In this document: positions 1 to 8,130 of the stretch, one piece after another
Layout of the letters: each line of letters begins with the position of its first letter
How positions within the stretch are numbered: position 1 is the first letter of the stretch
Source: Streptomyces pactum
GTDB taxonomy: Bacteria > Actinomycetota > Actinomycetes > Streptomycetales > Streptomycetaceae
Direction: 5' to 3'
DNA length: 64,000 nt
Assembly (NCBI RefSeq): GCF_016031615.1
Contig: NZ_JACYXC010000001.1
Span: 1,612,001 to 1,676,000, forward strand
Position numbers and translations under genes: made by a program
The notes under the pieces: model-generated
Databases searched by the model: none
Told to the model about the DNA's origin: nothing
What the model saw: only the letters and a program-made list of their open reading frames with translations

Positions 1-728
1 AGCAACGCCGCCGCCCCGCGCGCGGAGGCCGCGCTGGTGCCGACCGCGCCCGGAGGGTGGCCCGGGCCGGGCCCGCCGGGGTCCCAGGAGCGGTCGAGGG
101 CCGCCCGCTCGGCGGTGGACAGCCGTCCCAGCACCTGCCGGGCGGCGGCCAGCCGGCGCTGCACGGTGGCCTTGTGCCGGGCCACGGCCGCCTGGCTCTC
201 GGCGAGTTCGGCGAGCGTTCCGGTGGCCTCGGCACGCTGCTGGCGCAGGCTGCGAAGGGCGGTCCGCAGCGCCCGCAGCCCGGCGGCCCGGCGGTCGCCG
301 ATCCGCTCCAGCGCGGCCGCCTTCGCCAGGTAGCCGTCCGGGTCCGTGGTGAGCAGCAGCGCGACGCCCGGCTCGATGCCGCCGGCCCGGTACTGGGCGC
401 CGGCCAGCGCGCCGAGCCCGTCCCGCATCCGGTTGACCCGCTCCTGTTCCCGGGCCACCCGCTCCCGGACGCGGTCGGCCTCCCGGCGCAGCCGGGCACG
501 GCGTTCACCGGCCGCGTTGTACGCCTCGGTGGCCCGCTCGGCCTCGGCGTGCAGCCGGTCCACGGTGCGGCGGGCCGCGGCGGCGCCGGCCGCCGGGTCC
601 CGGGGTTCGGCGGTGGCCGGAACGGCCGCGAGCCCGGCGACCGCCGAGGCCGCGGTGGCGGACAGTACGGTGGCCCGCAGTGCCGCCCGGCGCGGGCCGG
701 GCGAGGGGGGACGGCGATGGGACGCCAC
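1..728 (-). CDS. NlpC/P60 family peptidoglycan hydrolase, partial (C-terminus beyond window)
   Basis: About 242 codons are visible; the gene runs off the left edge before any catalytic domain appears. The likely start is GTG (726-728), giving VASHRRP..., almost the same first residues as the next gene. It is followed by an Ala-rich signal peptide (residues ~15-45) and a long Arg/Glu/Ala-rich coiled coil. The conserved block YRAGGIEPGVALLLTTDPDG matches the neighbour's YRSGGIDPSVQLLLSSDPDD, the usual stalk of secreted actinobacterial NlpC/P60 endopeptidases such as the RipA family. It is a tandem paralogue of the gene at 1029-2054. The hydrolase assignment is inferred from that homology, because the Cys-His domain lies outside the window. 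Confidence 0.8.
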   Translation of the reverse strand, partial: MASHRRPPSPGPRRAALRATVLSATAASAVAGLAAVPATAEPRDPAAGAAAARRTVDRLHAEAERATEAYNAAGERRARLRREADRVRERVAREQERVNRMRDGLGALAGAQYRAGGIEPGVALLLTTDPDGYLAKAAALERIGDRRAAGLRALRTALRSLRQQRAEATGTLAELAESQAAVARHKATVQRRLAAARQVLGRLSTAERAALDRSWDPGGPGPGHPPGAVGTSAASARGAAAL

Positions 729-962
729 GGTAGGCCGGACTCCCTTCCGCTGGTGTCGGGGACGAAGCTGGGCGCAGACACTAGCCCCGGCCTTCCGCGC
801 CGGTCCACCGGCGACGTCCCTCCGGGTGCCCCCCGGGTACGCCGACGCCCCGCCTCGGACGCAGGTCAGGGGCGGGGCGAGCGGGTGGTGCGGCGGTGCC
901 GGGATTCCCCCGGACGGGCGTGGCCCGCGCCGCGGCGGGCGGGTCGGGCCGGCCGGTTCCGC

Positions 963-992
963 GGCCGCCGGGCCCGCGCGGGCCCGGCGGCC
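963..992 (-). terminator. Palindromic terminator-like hairpin after the NlpC/P60 gene
   Basis: A perfect inverted repeat with 15-bp arms (GGCCGCCGGGCCCGC and its complement) and no spacer lies 37 nt past the stop at 1029. There is no U-tract, as is usual for Streptomyces terminators. Confidence 0.55.
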
Positions 993-1028
993 CGGGGCCG
1001 TCGCACGGACGGCCTCCGGGCCCGGCGG

Positions 1029-2054
1029 TCAGACGCGGACGCCGAACATGAACGGCATGTTGTCCATCGACTCGTAGCGCACGTTCGCGCCCGGCTTCGG
1101 CGCGTGGAGCACCTGGCCGTTGCCGGCGTACAGCCCGACGTGGTGCAGGTCGCTGTAGAAGAAGACCAGGTCGCCCGGCTTGAGTTCACCCCGGCCGATG
1201 CGGGTGCCGTTGTTGACCTGCTGCTGGGAGGTGCGGTCCAGGTCCACCCCGGCCTGCGCGTACGCCCAGGAGGTCAGGCCCGAGCAGTCGAAGGAGCTGG
1301 GGCCGGTGGCGCCCCACACGTACGGGGAGCCGATCTTGGTCTGGGCGGCGGCCAGCGCGGCGGCGGCACGCCCCGACTGGGGTACGTCCTTGCCCAGCTC
1401 GACCCGCTCGCTGGAGCGGTCGGCGCGCTCCTGCTCCTTGGCCGCGAGGGCCTCCCGCTCCTCGGTGGTGAGGGTGTTCAGCAGCTGCTGCGCCTTGGCG
1501 AGCTTGCCCTGGATCTCGGCCTTCTTCTCGCCGAGCGCCTTGCGGGTGGCGGCCAGGTCCTTGAGCTTGGTGGTGGCCTCGGAGCGCTGCTGCTCCAGGG
1601 TCCGGGTCTGCTCGCCGATCTTCTTCAGCGCGCCGGCCTGCTTGCTGCTGACCTGGTCGAGCGTGGACGCCTTGTCCAGGTAGTCGTCCGGGTCGGAGGA
1701 GAGCAGCAGCTGCACCGACGGGTCGATGCCGCCGGAGCGGTACTGCGCGGTGGCCATCGAACCGAGGCCGTCCCGCAGCTTGTTCAGGTCCGCCTGCCCA
1801 CGGGCCACCTTGTCCTGGAGGCCGCCGACCTCCTTCTCCAGCTGCTCCTGCCGGGACTTGGCGCCGTTGTACTTCTCGGTCGCCTGCTCGGCCTCTTCGT
1901 AGAGCTTGTCTACCTGCGCCTTGACCTCTTCCTTGGTCGGCTTGGGGTCGGCGCTGGCGGAGTGGGCCGACAGGGCCACGGCCGCGGCGGCGGTCGCGGT
2001 CAGGACGGTGGCCCGAGTGCGGCTCGGCTGTTTGGGGCGACGGTGGGACGCCAC
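1029..2054 (-). CDS. Secreted NlpC/P60 family peptidoglycan endopeptidase
   Basis: A 341-aa exported cell-wall hydrolase expected to cleave stem peptides (gamma-D-Glu-meso-DAP type bonds) during growth or sporulation. It has an N-terminal signal peptide ending near AHSASA, a coiled-coil stalk (~residues 45-215), and a C-terminal NlpC/P60 domain with the catalytic Cys in SSFDCSGL and His in HHVGLYAGNG, followed by a second conserved His in QVLHAP. The GTG start at 2052-2054 is preferred because AAGGAG lies just upstream and the signal peptide follows directly; an upstream ATG at 2159 would add 35 residues that fall inside the structured leader. It is a tandem paralogue of the gene at the left edge. 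The leader resembles a c-di-AMP riboswitch, the regulator known for this gene class in actinomycetes. Confidence 0.92.
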   Translation of the reverse strand: MASHRRPKQPSRTRATVLTATAAAAVALSAHSASADPKPTKEEVKAQVDKLYEEAEQATEKYNGAKSRQEQLEKEVGGLQDKVARGQADLNKLRDGLGSMATAQYRSGGIDPSVQLLLSSDPDDYLDKASTLDQVSSKQAGALKKIGEQTRTLEQQRSEATTKLKDLAATRKALGEKKAEIQGKLAKAQQLLNTLTTEEREALAAKEQERADRSSERVELGKDVPQSGRAAAALAAAQTKIGSPYVWGATGPSSFDCSGLTSWAYAQAGVDLDRTSQQQVNNGTRIGRGELKPGDLVFFYSDLHHVGLYAGNGQVLHAPKPGANVRYESMDNMPFMFGVRV

Positions 2055-2079
2055 GGGGGCGAGCTCCTTCTTCCTCCAG

Positions 2080-2143
2080 CCGCCTACCGGGTGAGTGTGG
2101 GGGTACAAGACCCCGGCTCCGCTGACACACCGCGGACTCGGCG
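2080..2143 (-). promoter_or_regulatory. Possible shortened c-di-AMP (ydaO-yuaA) riboswitch-like leader
   Basis: Read on the minus strand, the leader begins CCGCCGAGUCCG, continues GCGGAGCCGGGG and ends CACCCGGUAGGCGG. These blocks resemble the conserved 5' and 3' ends of actinobacterial ydaO riboswitches, as I recall the family consensus. CCGCC pairs with the terminal GGCGG to close the element. The central half of the normal fold (the stretch usually containing GACAGCUAA) is missing, leaving about 64 nt. The element ends about 25 nt upstream of the GTG start. Whether it still binds ligand is unknown. Confidence 0.45.
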
Positions 2144-2254
2144 GTACCTCCGCTGTCATCCCCTATGGATGATCAACCGCGCGGAGGTTCGAGCCGACAT
2201 TAGTGACCTCATGTGATCGCTTCAAATCCCACCGGGAAAAAACTCCTTCGATAC

Positions 2255-3383
2255 GGTTATCTTTTACCAAGAACGCACCGCGTGTGACGGCCGGTTGACA
2301 GGCTGTTCCGTTCTGCCGGACGGCGGCCGGTCGGTGCCGGGCCGGGACCCGGCCCGCCGGCCGGCGCGTGCCGCCCGGCCCCACGGCGCCCGGACCGGCG
2401 CGCCCAAGTCCCGTGCCGGCGGCGCCGGTTCGACGAGCCGGCGGACGGACCGCCGGGCACCGCGCGGCAGGGAGCCTCGGGCCGGGGACCACCAGCCGTG
2501 GACCGGCCGAGGACGCTCGGCGCGGCCGGCGGGGCGGGCCGGCGTCAACCGGCGCACCCTCCACGGGCGCGAACCGGTCGCCGCCCGGCGCACACCGTCG
2601 GCCGCGCGCCCGCGCACGCGCCTGCGCGGCGATCCTTTCCCGCGCGCCGGTGACGCCTCTCCTCGCGCCCGGAACACCCCGCACGCCCCGCACACGCTGT
2701 ACACGCTGTACCCGGCGACCGGCGACCAGGGGTTACCGGGCGTCCGGCGCCCGGGGGATACCGGTACGGGTGCGCCGCCCGCCCGGCGGTACGGCACGAA
2801 CGCCCCCGTCCGGCGAAGGGGGTACGCATCTCCCGGCCCGGCCGCGAGCAGGCCGCCCCGCGCGCCCGAACGGCGCGGCGCGTCAGGCGCCGGCGGTGCC
2901 GGGTACGCCCCGCACGCGCCGGTACGGACACGCACCCATCCGCGGGCACCGGCACGGCGGCGCGCGTCCAGCGCTGGCGGCCCGCCCCCGCGTCCGGCTC
3001 CACCGCACCGCAGCGCCGGGCACCGGCCGACACCGGCCGCCGAGCCCGGCGCGCCGTCGGTACGGGCACGGCGCCGCACGCCGAGGGACGTTCTCCGGCC
3101 ACCACACCCGCCCGCGGATCGAGGCATGCGCGCCCGCCGAAGCACCGGCGGGGAAGACCGCCCGGGCACACGGAAGTGGCACACCTCGGATACGGACACG
3201 GGAACGCCAGGCGCCCCGCCGGTACCGGCACAGACGACGAACCGCGGCGAAGGGCCCGGGCACCCGCCCGCCGGGGCACCCTCACGGCAACGCCTGACAT
3301 GGGCCGGCCCCGGCCCGAGGACCCGGCGCACCCCGCCGGTACGGGCGCGGGCGCCCGCCCGCGGGGACCGGCGCGGCGGCGCC
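2255..3383. other. Gene-poor intergenic region of about 1.1 kb
   Basis: No open frame here has a recognisable domain, ribosome-binding site or consistent third-position G/C pattern; translations are Arg/Pro/Gly/Ala-rich low-complexity strings. It separates two minus-strand genes. The A/T-richer edge at 2220-2275 probably holds the promoter of the NlpC/P60 gene. Confidence 0.5.
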
Positions 3384-4757
3384 TCAGGTGCGGGCGAGCC
3401 GTTTGAGCAGCAGGGCGGAGGCCACCGGCCGCGCCCCGGCCTTCGCCACCCCGTCCGCCACCTCGCGGTCGGTGGAGACCACCACCACCGGGCGGCCCGG
3501 CGGTTCGGCCCGCACCAGCTGACGGATGAGTTCGTCCGCGGTGACGCCCGGCTTGCTGAACAGCACCCGTACCCCGCGCGGCGGGGCGAGCAGCACCGGG
3601 GCGGCGAGTTCGGCGCCGTCGAAGACGCAGGTCATCTCGGCGCCGGTCTGCGCGGCCAGGACCGCGAGCCCGCCCAGCAGCCGCAGCCGCTGCTTCTCCA
3701 GCGGCATGGTGGGGTAGCCGGTCTTGGTGACGTTGTAGCCGTCCACCACCAGGTGCGCCTGGGGCAGGGCCAGCAACTGGTCCAGCAGCGCCGGGTCGGT
3801 CTCCGACAGGGCCCGCCGGGCGATGTCCTTCGGCGTCATCCGCCCCGGCTCCACCGCCTCCACGGTGTCCGCCGGGTGCATGGAGGCCGGCGGCAGGGCG
3901 AGTTCGCGGCGGAGCCCCTGGGCCGACTCCAGCACGGTGTCCAGCAGCAGCCGGACCCGCATGTCGGCCACGCTGCGCCCCTCGCGCGCCGCCCGCCGGC
4001 TCGCCTCCAGCGCCGACTCGGCCTCGGCCAGCCGCGCCCGCAGCCGCCGCGCCTCGCCCTCCGCGGTGGCCTGCTGGGCGGCCGCGGCGGCCCGTTCGGC
4101 CTCCAGTTCGGCGGTGAGTTTCCGCAGCGCCGCCTCACCCCGCCGGACGTCGCTGAGCGCGCCGCGGAGCTTCCGCTGGAGGCTCTCGCCCTCCTTGCGG
4201 GCGGCCTCCAGCTCGGCGCGGGTGCGCTCGCTCTCGGCACGGGCGGCGGCCCGGGCCTGGGCCAGTTCCTCGCGGAGCCGGCGCAGTTCCCGCTCCGCCT
4301 CCTCACCGGCCCGTTCGGCGTCCGCCCGCTGCGCCTCCTGGCCGGCCGCCTCGACCAGCTTCACCCAGTCCGCCGGGCGCAGGACGTAGGCGAGCGCCGC
4401 CACCTCGACCGGGTCGGCGGCGGCCGGCGGGGTACCGCCGTCGAGGGCCTCGGCCAGCTCGCCGTGGGACTCCCGCAGCCGGGTGGCGATCCGCTGCCGG
4501 AACACCGGGTCGCTCTCCACGGCCGCGGCCATCGCGTTGCCGGCGAACTTGGCGCGGCGGCTCGGGGTGAACCGGGCGTACTGCCGCAGCGGGGCCGGAA
4601 GCTCGGGGACCGTCAGGCCGCCGAAGGCGTCGGCGACCAGCGCCACCACCCGGCGCCGTACCCCTTCGGGCAGGGGACGGTCCAGCGACTCGGCGCCCTG
4701 GGGCCCCGTCGCCGCCGGGTCACCGGTCGGCTCGGGGCCGTCCGTCCGTTCCACCAC
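3384..4757 (-). CDS. NYN (YacP-like PIN) domain protein with central coiled coil
   Basis: 457 aa. The N-terminal ~150 residues are conserved in actinobacteria (…RQYARFTPSRRAKF…). Residues ~150-260 form a charged Glu/Arg/Ala coiled coil. The C-terminal ~165 residues are a NYN domain with LVVDGYNVTKTGY, CVFDGAE, SKPGVTADELIRQLV and VVVSTDREVADG, which place the conserved acidic residues of PIN-like nucleases. It is therefore probably an RNA-processing or RNA-binding protein, substrate unknown. It is the standard neighbour of the rhomboid gene in Streptomyces and is divergent from it. The ATG at 4757 gives an acidic/Pro-rich N-terminus; a shorter start is possible. Confidence 0.88.
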   Translation of the reverse strand: MVERTDGPEPTGDPAATGPQGAESLDRPLPEGVRRRVVALVADAFGGLTVPELPAPLRQYARFTPSRRAKFAGNAMAAAVESDPVFRQRIATRLRESHGELAEALDGGTPPAAADPVEVAALAYVLRPADWVKLVEAAGQEAQRADAERAGEEAERELRRLREELAQARAAARAESERTRAELEAARKEGESLQRKLRGALSDVRRGEAALRKLTAELEAERAAAAAQQATAEGEARRLRARLAEAESALEASRRAAREGRSVADMRVRLLLDTVLESAQGLRRELALPPASMHPADTVEAVEPGRMTPKDIARRALSETDPALLDQLLALPQAHLVVDGYNVTKTGYPTMPLEKQRLRLLGGLAVLAAQTGAEMTCVFDGAELAAPVLLAPPRGVRVLFSKPGVTADELIRQLVRAEPPGRPVVVVSTDREVADGVAKAGARPVASALLLKRLART

Positions 4758-5203
4758 CTGTCACCGCTTCCGTTCTCGGCCGCCCGGCGCCGGGCGGCCC
4801 GCCAGCTCGATCGGGTCCACCGCGGCACAGCGGCGGCGGCGCACCGGTCCGATGGTCCCACCGGCGGCCGCACGCCCGGCCGCGCCCGGCACCCCGGCCC
4901 CCGCCGGCCGGACCCGTCCGACGGCCCGGCCCCGTCCGGCCACGGCGGAGCGGGCCCGGTCGCCGCACCGGGTGCGCCGCCACCGGCTCCGCGCGGTCGG
5001 CTGGGAAGGGGCCATCGTGTCGTCCTCGGGTCGGGATCTCGCTGCGCCACGGGCGGCCGGGGTGCGCGCTCCGGCGCCCCGGGCGACCCGCGCCGTGTGC
5101 TGTCACCCTACGGCCTGAAGCCTTCCCCGGGTGGGCCCGGCCCGGAGCCCCGGTGCGGCGGGGCGCTCTGGGCAGGTTGGGCCCGTTACGCCATGATCTG
5201 CCC
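4758..5203. other. Divergent intergenic region between the NYN and rhomboid genes
   Basis: Non-coding spacer that should carry promoters for both divergent genes. I cannot identify a convincing -35/-10 pair by eye. Confidence 0.4.
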
Positions 5204-5887
5204 ATGATCGAGACGTCGGGGGCTCCCGCCCGGCCCGTCGTGACGTACACGCTCATCGGTGCCTGCTGCCTGGTCTTCGTCCTCGGCCCGGCCTCCGGGC
5301 TCCACCCCGGGTACGGCACCGGGGACGCGCTGCTGCGGGCGCGGGCCGGTCACTTCGCCCACTGGGGGGTGGTGCCGGACGACCTGTGGCACGGGTCCCG
5401 GTCGGCGGCGCTGTCCCCGCTCACCGCCCTGTTCGTGCACGGCAACTGGGTGCACCTGCTCGGCAACCTGCTGTTCCTGCAGGTCTTCGGCGGAATGGCG
5501 GAGCAGCGCATGGGGCGGGTGCAGTTCGCCCTCTTCTACCTGGCCACCGGCTACCTGGCGCTGCTGGGGTACGCGGCGGCGCACGCCGGGTCCACCGAAT
5601 CCCTGGTGGGGGCCTCCGGTGCCGTCTCGGGCGTCCTCGGCGCGTTCCTGTGGCTGTTCCCCCGGGCCCGGGTCACCAGCCTCTTCCCGTTCCTGTTCTT
5701 CCTGCCGCTGCGCTTCCCCGCCTGGCTGGTGCTGGTCTTCTGGTTCGTGCTCCAGGGGCTGGCGGCGGGGCAGGCGGGCGACCGCCCCGGGGTCGCCCAC
5801 CTGGCGCACCTGATCGGCTTCGTGCTGGGTTTCCTCTTCGCCTGGGCCCGCTTCGGCCGGCCGGATCCGGCCGGGGCGGCCGGATAA
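5204..5887 (+). CDS. Rhomboid family intramembrane serine protease
   Basis: 227 aa, polytopic membrane protein. It carries the rhomboid hallmarks: HGNWVHLLGN in the second membrane segment, the catalytic serine in GASGAVSG (Ser ~139), and the catalytic His in the C-terminal segment GVAHLAHLIGFVLG. Five to six hydrophobic segments are visible. Rhomboids cleave transmembrane helices of membrane-tethered proteins; no substrate can be deduced here. The start MIETSG at 5204 is preferred to an in-frame ATG 51 nt upstream because it directly precedes the first membrane segment, with a typical short cytoplasmic tail. The next gene follows after 40 nt on the same strand. Confidence 0.93.
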   Translation: MIETSGAPARPVVTYTLIGACCLVFVLGPASGLHPGYGTGDALLRARAGHFAHWGVVPDDLWHGSRSAALSPLTALFVHGNWVHLLGNLLFLQVFGGMAEQRMGRVQFALFYLATGYLALLGYAAAHAGSTESLVGASGAVSGVLGAFLWLFPRARVTSLFPFLFFLPLRFPAWLVLVFWFVLQGLAAGQAGDRPGVAHLAHLIGFVLGFLFAWARFGRPDPAGAAG

Positions 5888-5927
5888 GGTGAGGGGGCAG
5901 CCGGCCCAGCGAGGGAGACAGTCCACC

Positions 5928-6206
5928 GTGATCACCGCGATCGTGCTCATCAAGACCAGCGTCGACCAGATCCCCGAGATCGCCGAGAAGATCGCCGCCC
6001 TGGACGCGGTCAGCGAGGTGTACTCGGTGACCGGCGCCCACGACCTGATCGCGATGGTGCGGGTGGCCCGGCACGACGACCTGGCGGACGCCATCCCCGG
6101 CCAGATCAACAAGGTCCCGGGCGTGGCCTCCACCGAGACCCACGTGGCGTTCCGCACCTACTCGCAGCACGACCTGGAGGCGGCCTTCGCCATCGGCCTC
6201 GCCTGA
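5928..6206 (+). CDS. Lrp/AsnC ligand-binding (RAM) domain protein, no DNA-binding domain
   Basis: 92 aa. The protein is a single RAM/ACT-like domain of the Lrp/AsnC family (ITAIVLIKTS…EVYSVTGAHDLIAMV…ETHVAFRTY) and has no helix-turn-helix. Such stand-alone domains form oligomers and bind amino acids; whether this one modulates a full-length Lrp is inference. The GTG start at 5928 is preceded by GAGGGAG at 5911-5917. It is probably co-transcribed with the rhomboid gene (40-nt gap) and is followed by two hairpins. Confidence 0.9.
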   Translation: MITAIVLIKTSVDQIPEIAEKIAALDAVSEVYSVTGAHDLIAMVRVARHDDLADAIPGQINKVPGVASTETHVAFRTYSQHDLEAAFAIGLA

Positions 6207-6246
6207 GGCCGCGGACCGCCGGGCGGAGCCGGGCTCCCCGGACGCC

Positions 6247-6281
6247 GGGCGCGGCCGGGCCCCCGAGGCCCGGCCGCGCCC
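6247..6281. terminator. Strong hairpin terminator between convergent genes
   Basis: Perfect 15-bp arms (GGGCGCGGCCGGGCC and its complement) around a 5-nt loop, 41 nt after the AsnC-like gene. A second hairpin with 9-bp core arms (CGGCCCGGG/CCCGGGCCG) follows at about 6291-6337. The aminotransferase gene ends convergently at 6390, so the pair may act in both directions. Confidence 0.65.
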
Positions 6282-6389
6282 GCGACCCCGGTGTCCGCCC
6301 CGGCCCGGGCCCGTGGACCCGGGCCGCCCGGACACCGTGCCCCGCATCCCGGCGCGCGGACCCGCGCCCGCGGGGTGGTCGGCCGCGGG

Positions 6390-7760
6390 TCAGCCGCGGT
6401 CCGGGACGCAGCGCCCGCCCTCGGTCCGGTAGCGCCACTTGGCGCCGTCCCGCACCAGCTCGCGCACCGCGCCGAGGAACCGCTCCACGTGCTCGTCGGG
6501 GGTGCCGGCGCCGAAGCTGACCCGGATCGCGTTGAGGGAGCCCGGCCCGGCGTCGGGCGCGCCGCACTCCCCCGGCTCCTGGGGGGCGCCGCCGAGCAGG
6601 GTGCGCACCAGCGGGTGGGCGCAGAACAGCCCGTCCCGCACCCCGATGCCGTACTCGGCGGAGAGCGCCGCGGCGAAGTGCGAGCTGTTCCACCCCTCCA
6701 CCACGAAGGAGAGCACCCCCACCGCGGGGGCGCCGCCGCCGAACAGCGACAGCACCCGGACCTGCCCGACCTCGGCCAGTCCGCGCCGGACCCGCTCGAT
6801 GAGCCGTTCCTCACGGGCCACCAGCGTGTCGAAGCCGTACTCGGTCAGCGCCCGGCAGGCGGCGGCGATGGCGTAGGCCCCGATGACGTTCGGCGAGCCG
6901 GCCTCGTGCCGGGCCGCGCCGGCGTGCCACTCCACCTCCACCCCGCCGTCCGCCCGGCGGGCCACCGTACGGCTGGCCCCGCCGCCCGCCAGGTACGGCT
7001 CGGCGCCGTCCAGCCAGTCGGCGCGGCCGGCCAGCACCCCGGCGCCGAACGGCGCGTACAGCTTGTGCCCGGAGAACGCCACCCAGTCCACGTCCCACCC
7101 GGCCACGTCCACCGGGCGGTGCGGCACCAGCTGGGCGGCGTCCAGGACGATGCGGGCGCCGTGCGCGTGCGCGGCGGCGGTCAGCTCCGCCACCGGCCAC
7201 AGCTCACCGGTGACGTTGGAGGCACCGGTCACGCAGACCAGGGCGGGACCGTCGGCGGGGCCGCGCGCGGCGAGTGCCCGCGTCAGGTTCTCCACCGCCT
7301 CGGCGGGCGACCGGGGCGCGGCGAGGTAGTGGACGGACACGTCGGCGCGCCGCTCCCAGGGCAGCAGCGAGGCGTGGTGCTCGGTCTCGAAGACGAAGAC
7401 CTGGGTGTGCGCCGGAAGGACGGCGGCGAGCAGGTTGAGGGAGTCGGTGGTGGACCGGGTGAAGACCACCTCGTCGTCCGGCCGGCAGCCGAGGAACGCG
7501 GCCACCTCGGCGCGGCTGTTCTCGAACAGGTCGGTGGACAGCTGGGAGAGGTAGCCGGCGCCGCGGTGGACGCTGCCGTAGTACGGGGCGTAGGCGGCCA
7601 CGTCGTCCCAGACCCGCTGGAGGGCGGGGGCGCTGGCGGCGTAGTCGAGGGCGGCGTAGCTGACCTCTCCCCCGGTGACGAGCGGCACCACGACGTCCCG
7701 GCCCAGTACGGGCAGCGGGGCACACAGCGACGGGTCGGCGGCGACGGTGGATGCGGGCAT
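6390..7760 (-). CDS. Class-V PLP-dependent aminotransferase / cysteine desulfurase-like protein
   Basis: 456 aa. A fold-type-I PLP enzyme of the class-V (NifS/SufS-like) superfamily: substrate-side motif ALDYAASAP, FTRSTTDSLN, the His stack ETEHHASLLPW, the Asp motif IVLDAAQLVPH and the Schiff-base lysine in AFSGHKLYAPFG. A C-terminal ACAHPL-type active-site Cys of true desulfurases is not obvious (FCAHPLVR is the closest), so desulfurase activity is not assured. The ATG at 7760 has GGAG five bases upstream. It is a single-gene unit behind a SAM-IV riboswitch, which implies repression by S-adenosylmethionine and a role in sulfur amino acid metabolism. Exact substrate unknown. Confidence 0.88.
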   Translation of the reverse strand: MPASTVAADPSLCAPLPVLGRDVVVPLVTGGEVSYAALDYAASAPALQRVWDDVAAYAPYYGSVHRGAGYLSQLSTDLFENSRAEVAAFLGCRPDDEVVFTRSTTDSLNLLAAVLPAHTQVFVFETEHHASLLPWERRADVSVHYLAAPRSPAEAVENLTRALAARGPADGPALVCVTGASNVTGELWPVAELTAAAHAHGARIVLDAAQLVPHRPVDVAGWDVDWVAFSGHKLYAPFGAGVLAGRADWLDGAEPYLAGGGASRTVARRADGGVEVEWHAGAARHEAGSPNVIGAYAIAAACRALTEYGFDTLVAREERLIERVRRGLAEVGQVRVLSLFGGGAPAVGVLSFVVEGWNSSHFAAALSAEYGIGVRDGLFCAHPLVRTLLGGAPQEPGECGAPDAGPGSLNAIRVSFGAGTPDEHVERFLGAVRELVRDGAKWRYRTEGGRCVPDRG

Positions 7761-7951
7761 GGCGAACTCCGGTGGGTAAGCGGGCGCGGAACGCGGCGCG
7801 AAGGCAGGGGGAACCGGCACCGGCGCGGTCACCACGTCACCGGCGGGCCGTCGTCGAGGGACGGCCGGGCCCGGGACGGGACGGGACGGCGCGGAGCGGG
7901 TGGGAAGAACTGCGCGTACGGGATGGTGCGCGGAAGAGGGGCCGGAGGGCC

Positions 7952-7972
7952 CTATCGCATTCGCTTGCTCAC
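7952..7972 (-). CDS. Possible six-codon leader peptide MSKRMR
   Basis: Between the SAM-IV riboswitch and the aminotransferase there is GTG AGC AAG CGA ATG CGA TAG, preceded by AGGGAG with a 7-nt gap. It may be a translated leader acting with the riboswitch. At six codons it could equally be chance; the ribosome-binding site is the only support. Confidence 0.3.
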   Translation of the reverse strand: MSKRMR

Positions 7973-7994
7973 GAGGAAGCTCCCTTGAGGACCA

Positions 7995-8015
7995 GGACCC
8001 CAGGGGCAGGGGTCC
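7995..8015 (-). promoter_or_regulatory. Small hairpin downstream of the SAM-IV aptamer (expression platform candidate)
   Basis: Arms GGACCCC/GGGGTCC with a 7-nt loop lie 26 nt downstream of the aptamer. No U-tract follows, so translational control or processing is as likely as termination. Confidence 0.35.
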
Positions 8016-8040
8016 GCGCTTGCCGCAGACCTCGCTGCCT

Positions 8041-8130
8041 GCGACCTGGTCATCACCCGGGGCACCCCGCCACGGACGGAGGGTTGCCGGACAGCGGGCC
8101 GGGGCCGTAGTCGCTGTCACTCGTGACCTG
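8041..8130 (-). promoter_or_regulatory. SAM-IV riboswitch
   Basis: The minus-strand leader contains GGUCACGAGUG, CCGGCAACCCUCC, GGCGGGGUGCCCCGGGUGA and UGACCAGGUCG, in the order known for the actinobacterial SAM-IV aptamer. 5' GGUCA pairs with 3' UGACC to form P1. It lies about 280 nt upstream of the aminotransferase start, so binding of S-adenosylmethionine probably shuts that gene off. Recognised by motif memory, not by a covariance search. Confidence 0.85.

Noticed and set aside
2264..3331. Long minus-strand open frame (355 codons) in the gap before the NYN gene
   Set aside because: Arg/Gly/Pro-rich composition, no ribosome-binding site or domain; other frames are equally open, as expected in very high-GC non-coding DNA.
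2295..5207. 970-codon plus-strand open frame
   Set aside because: It is the antisense shadow of the NYN-domain gene plus flanking non-coding DNA.
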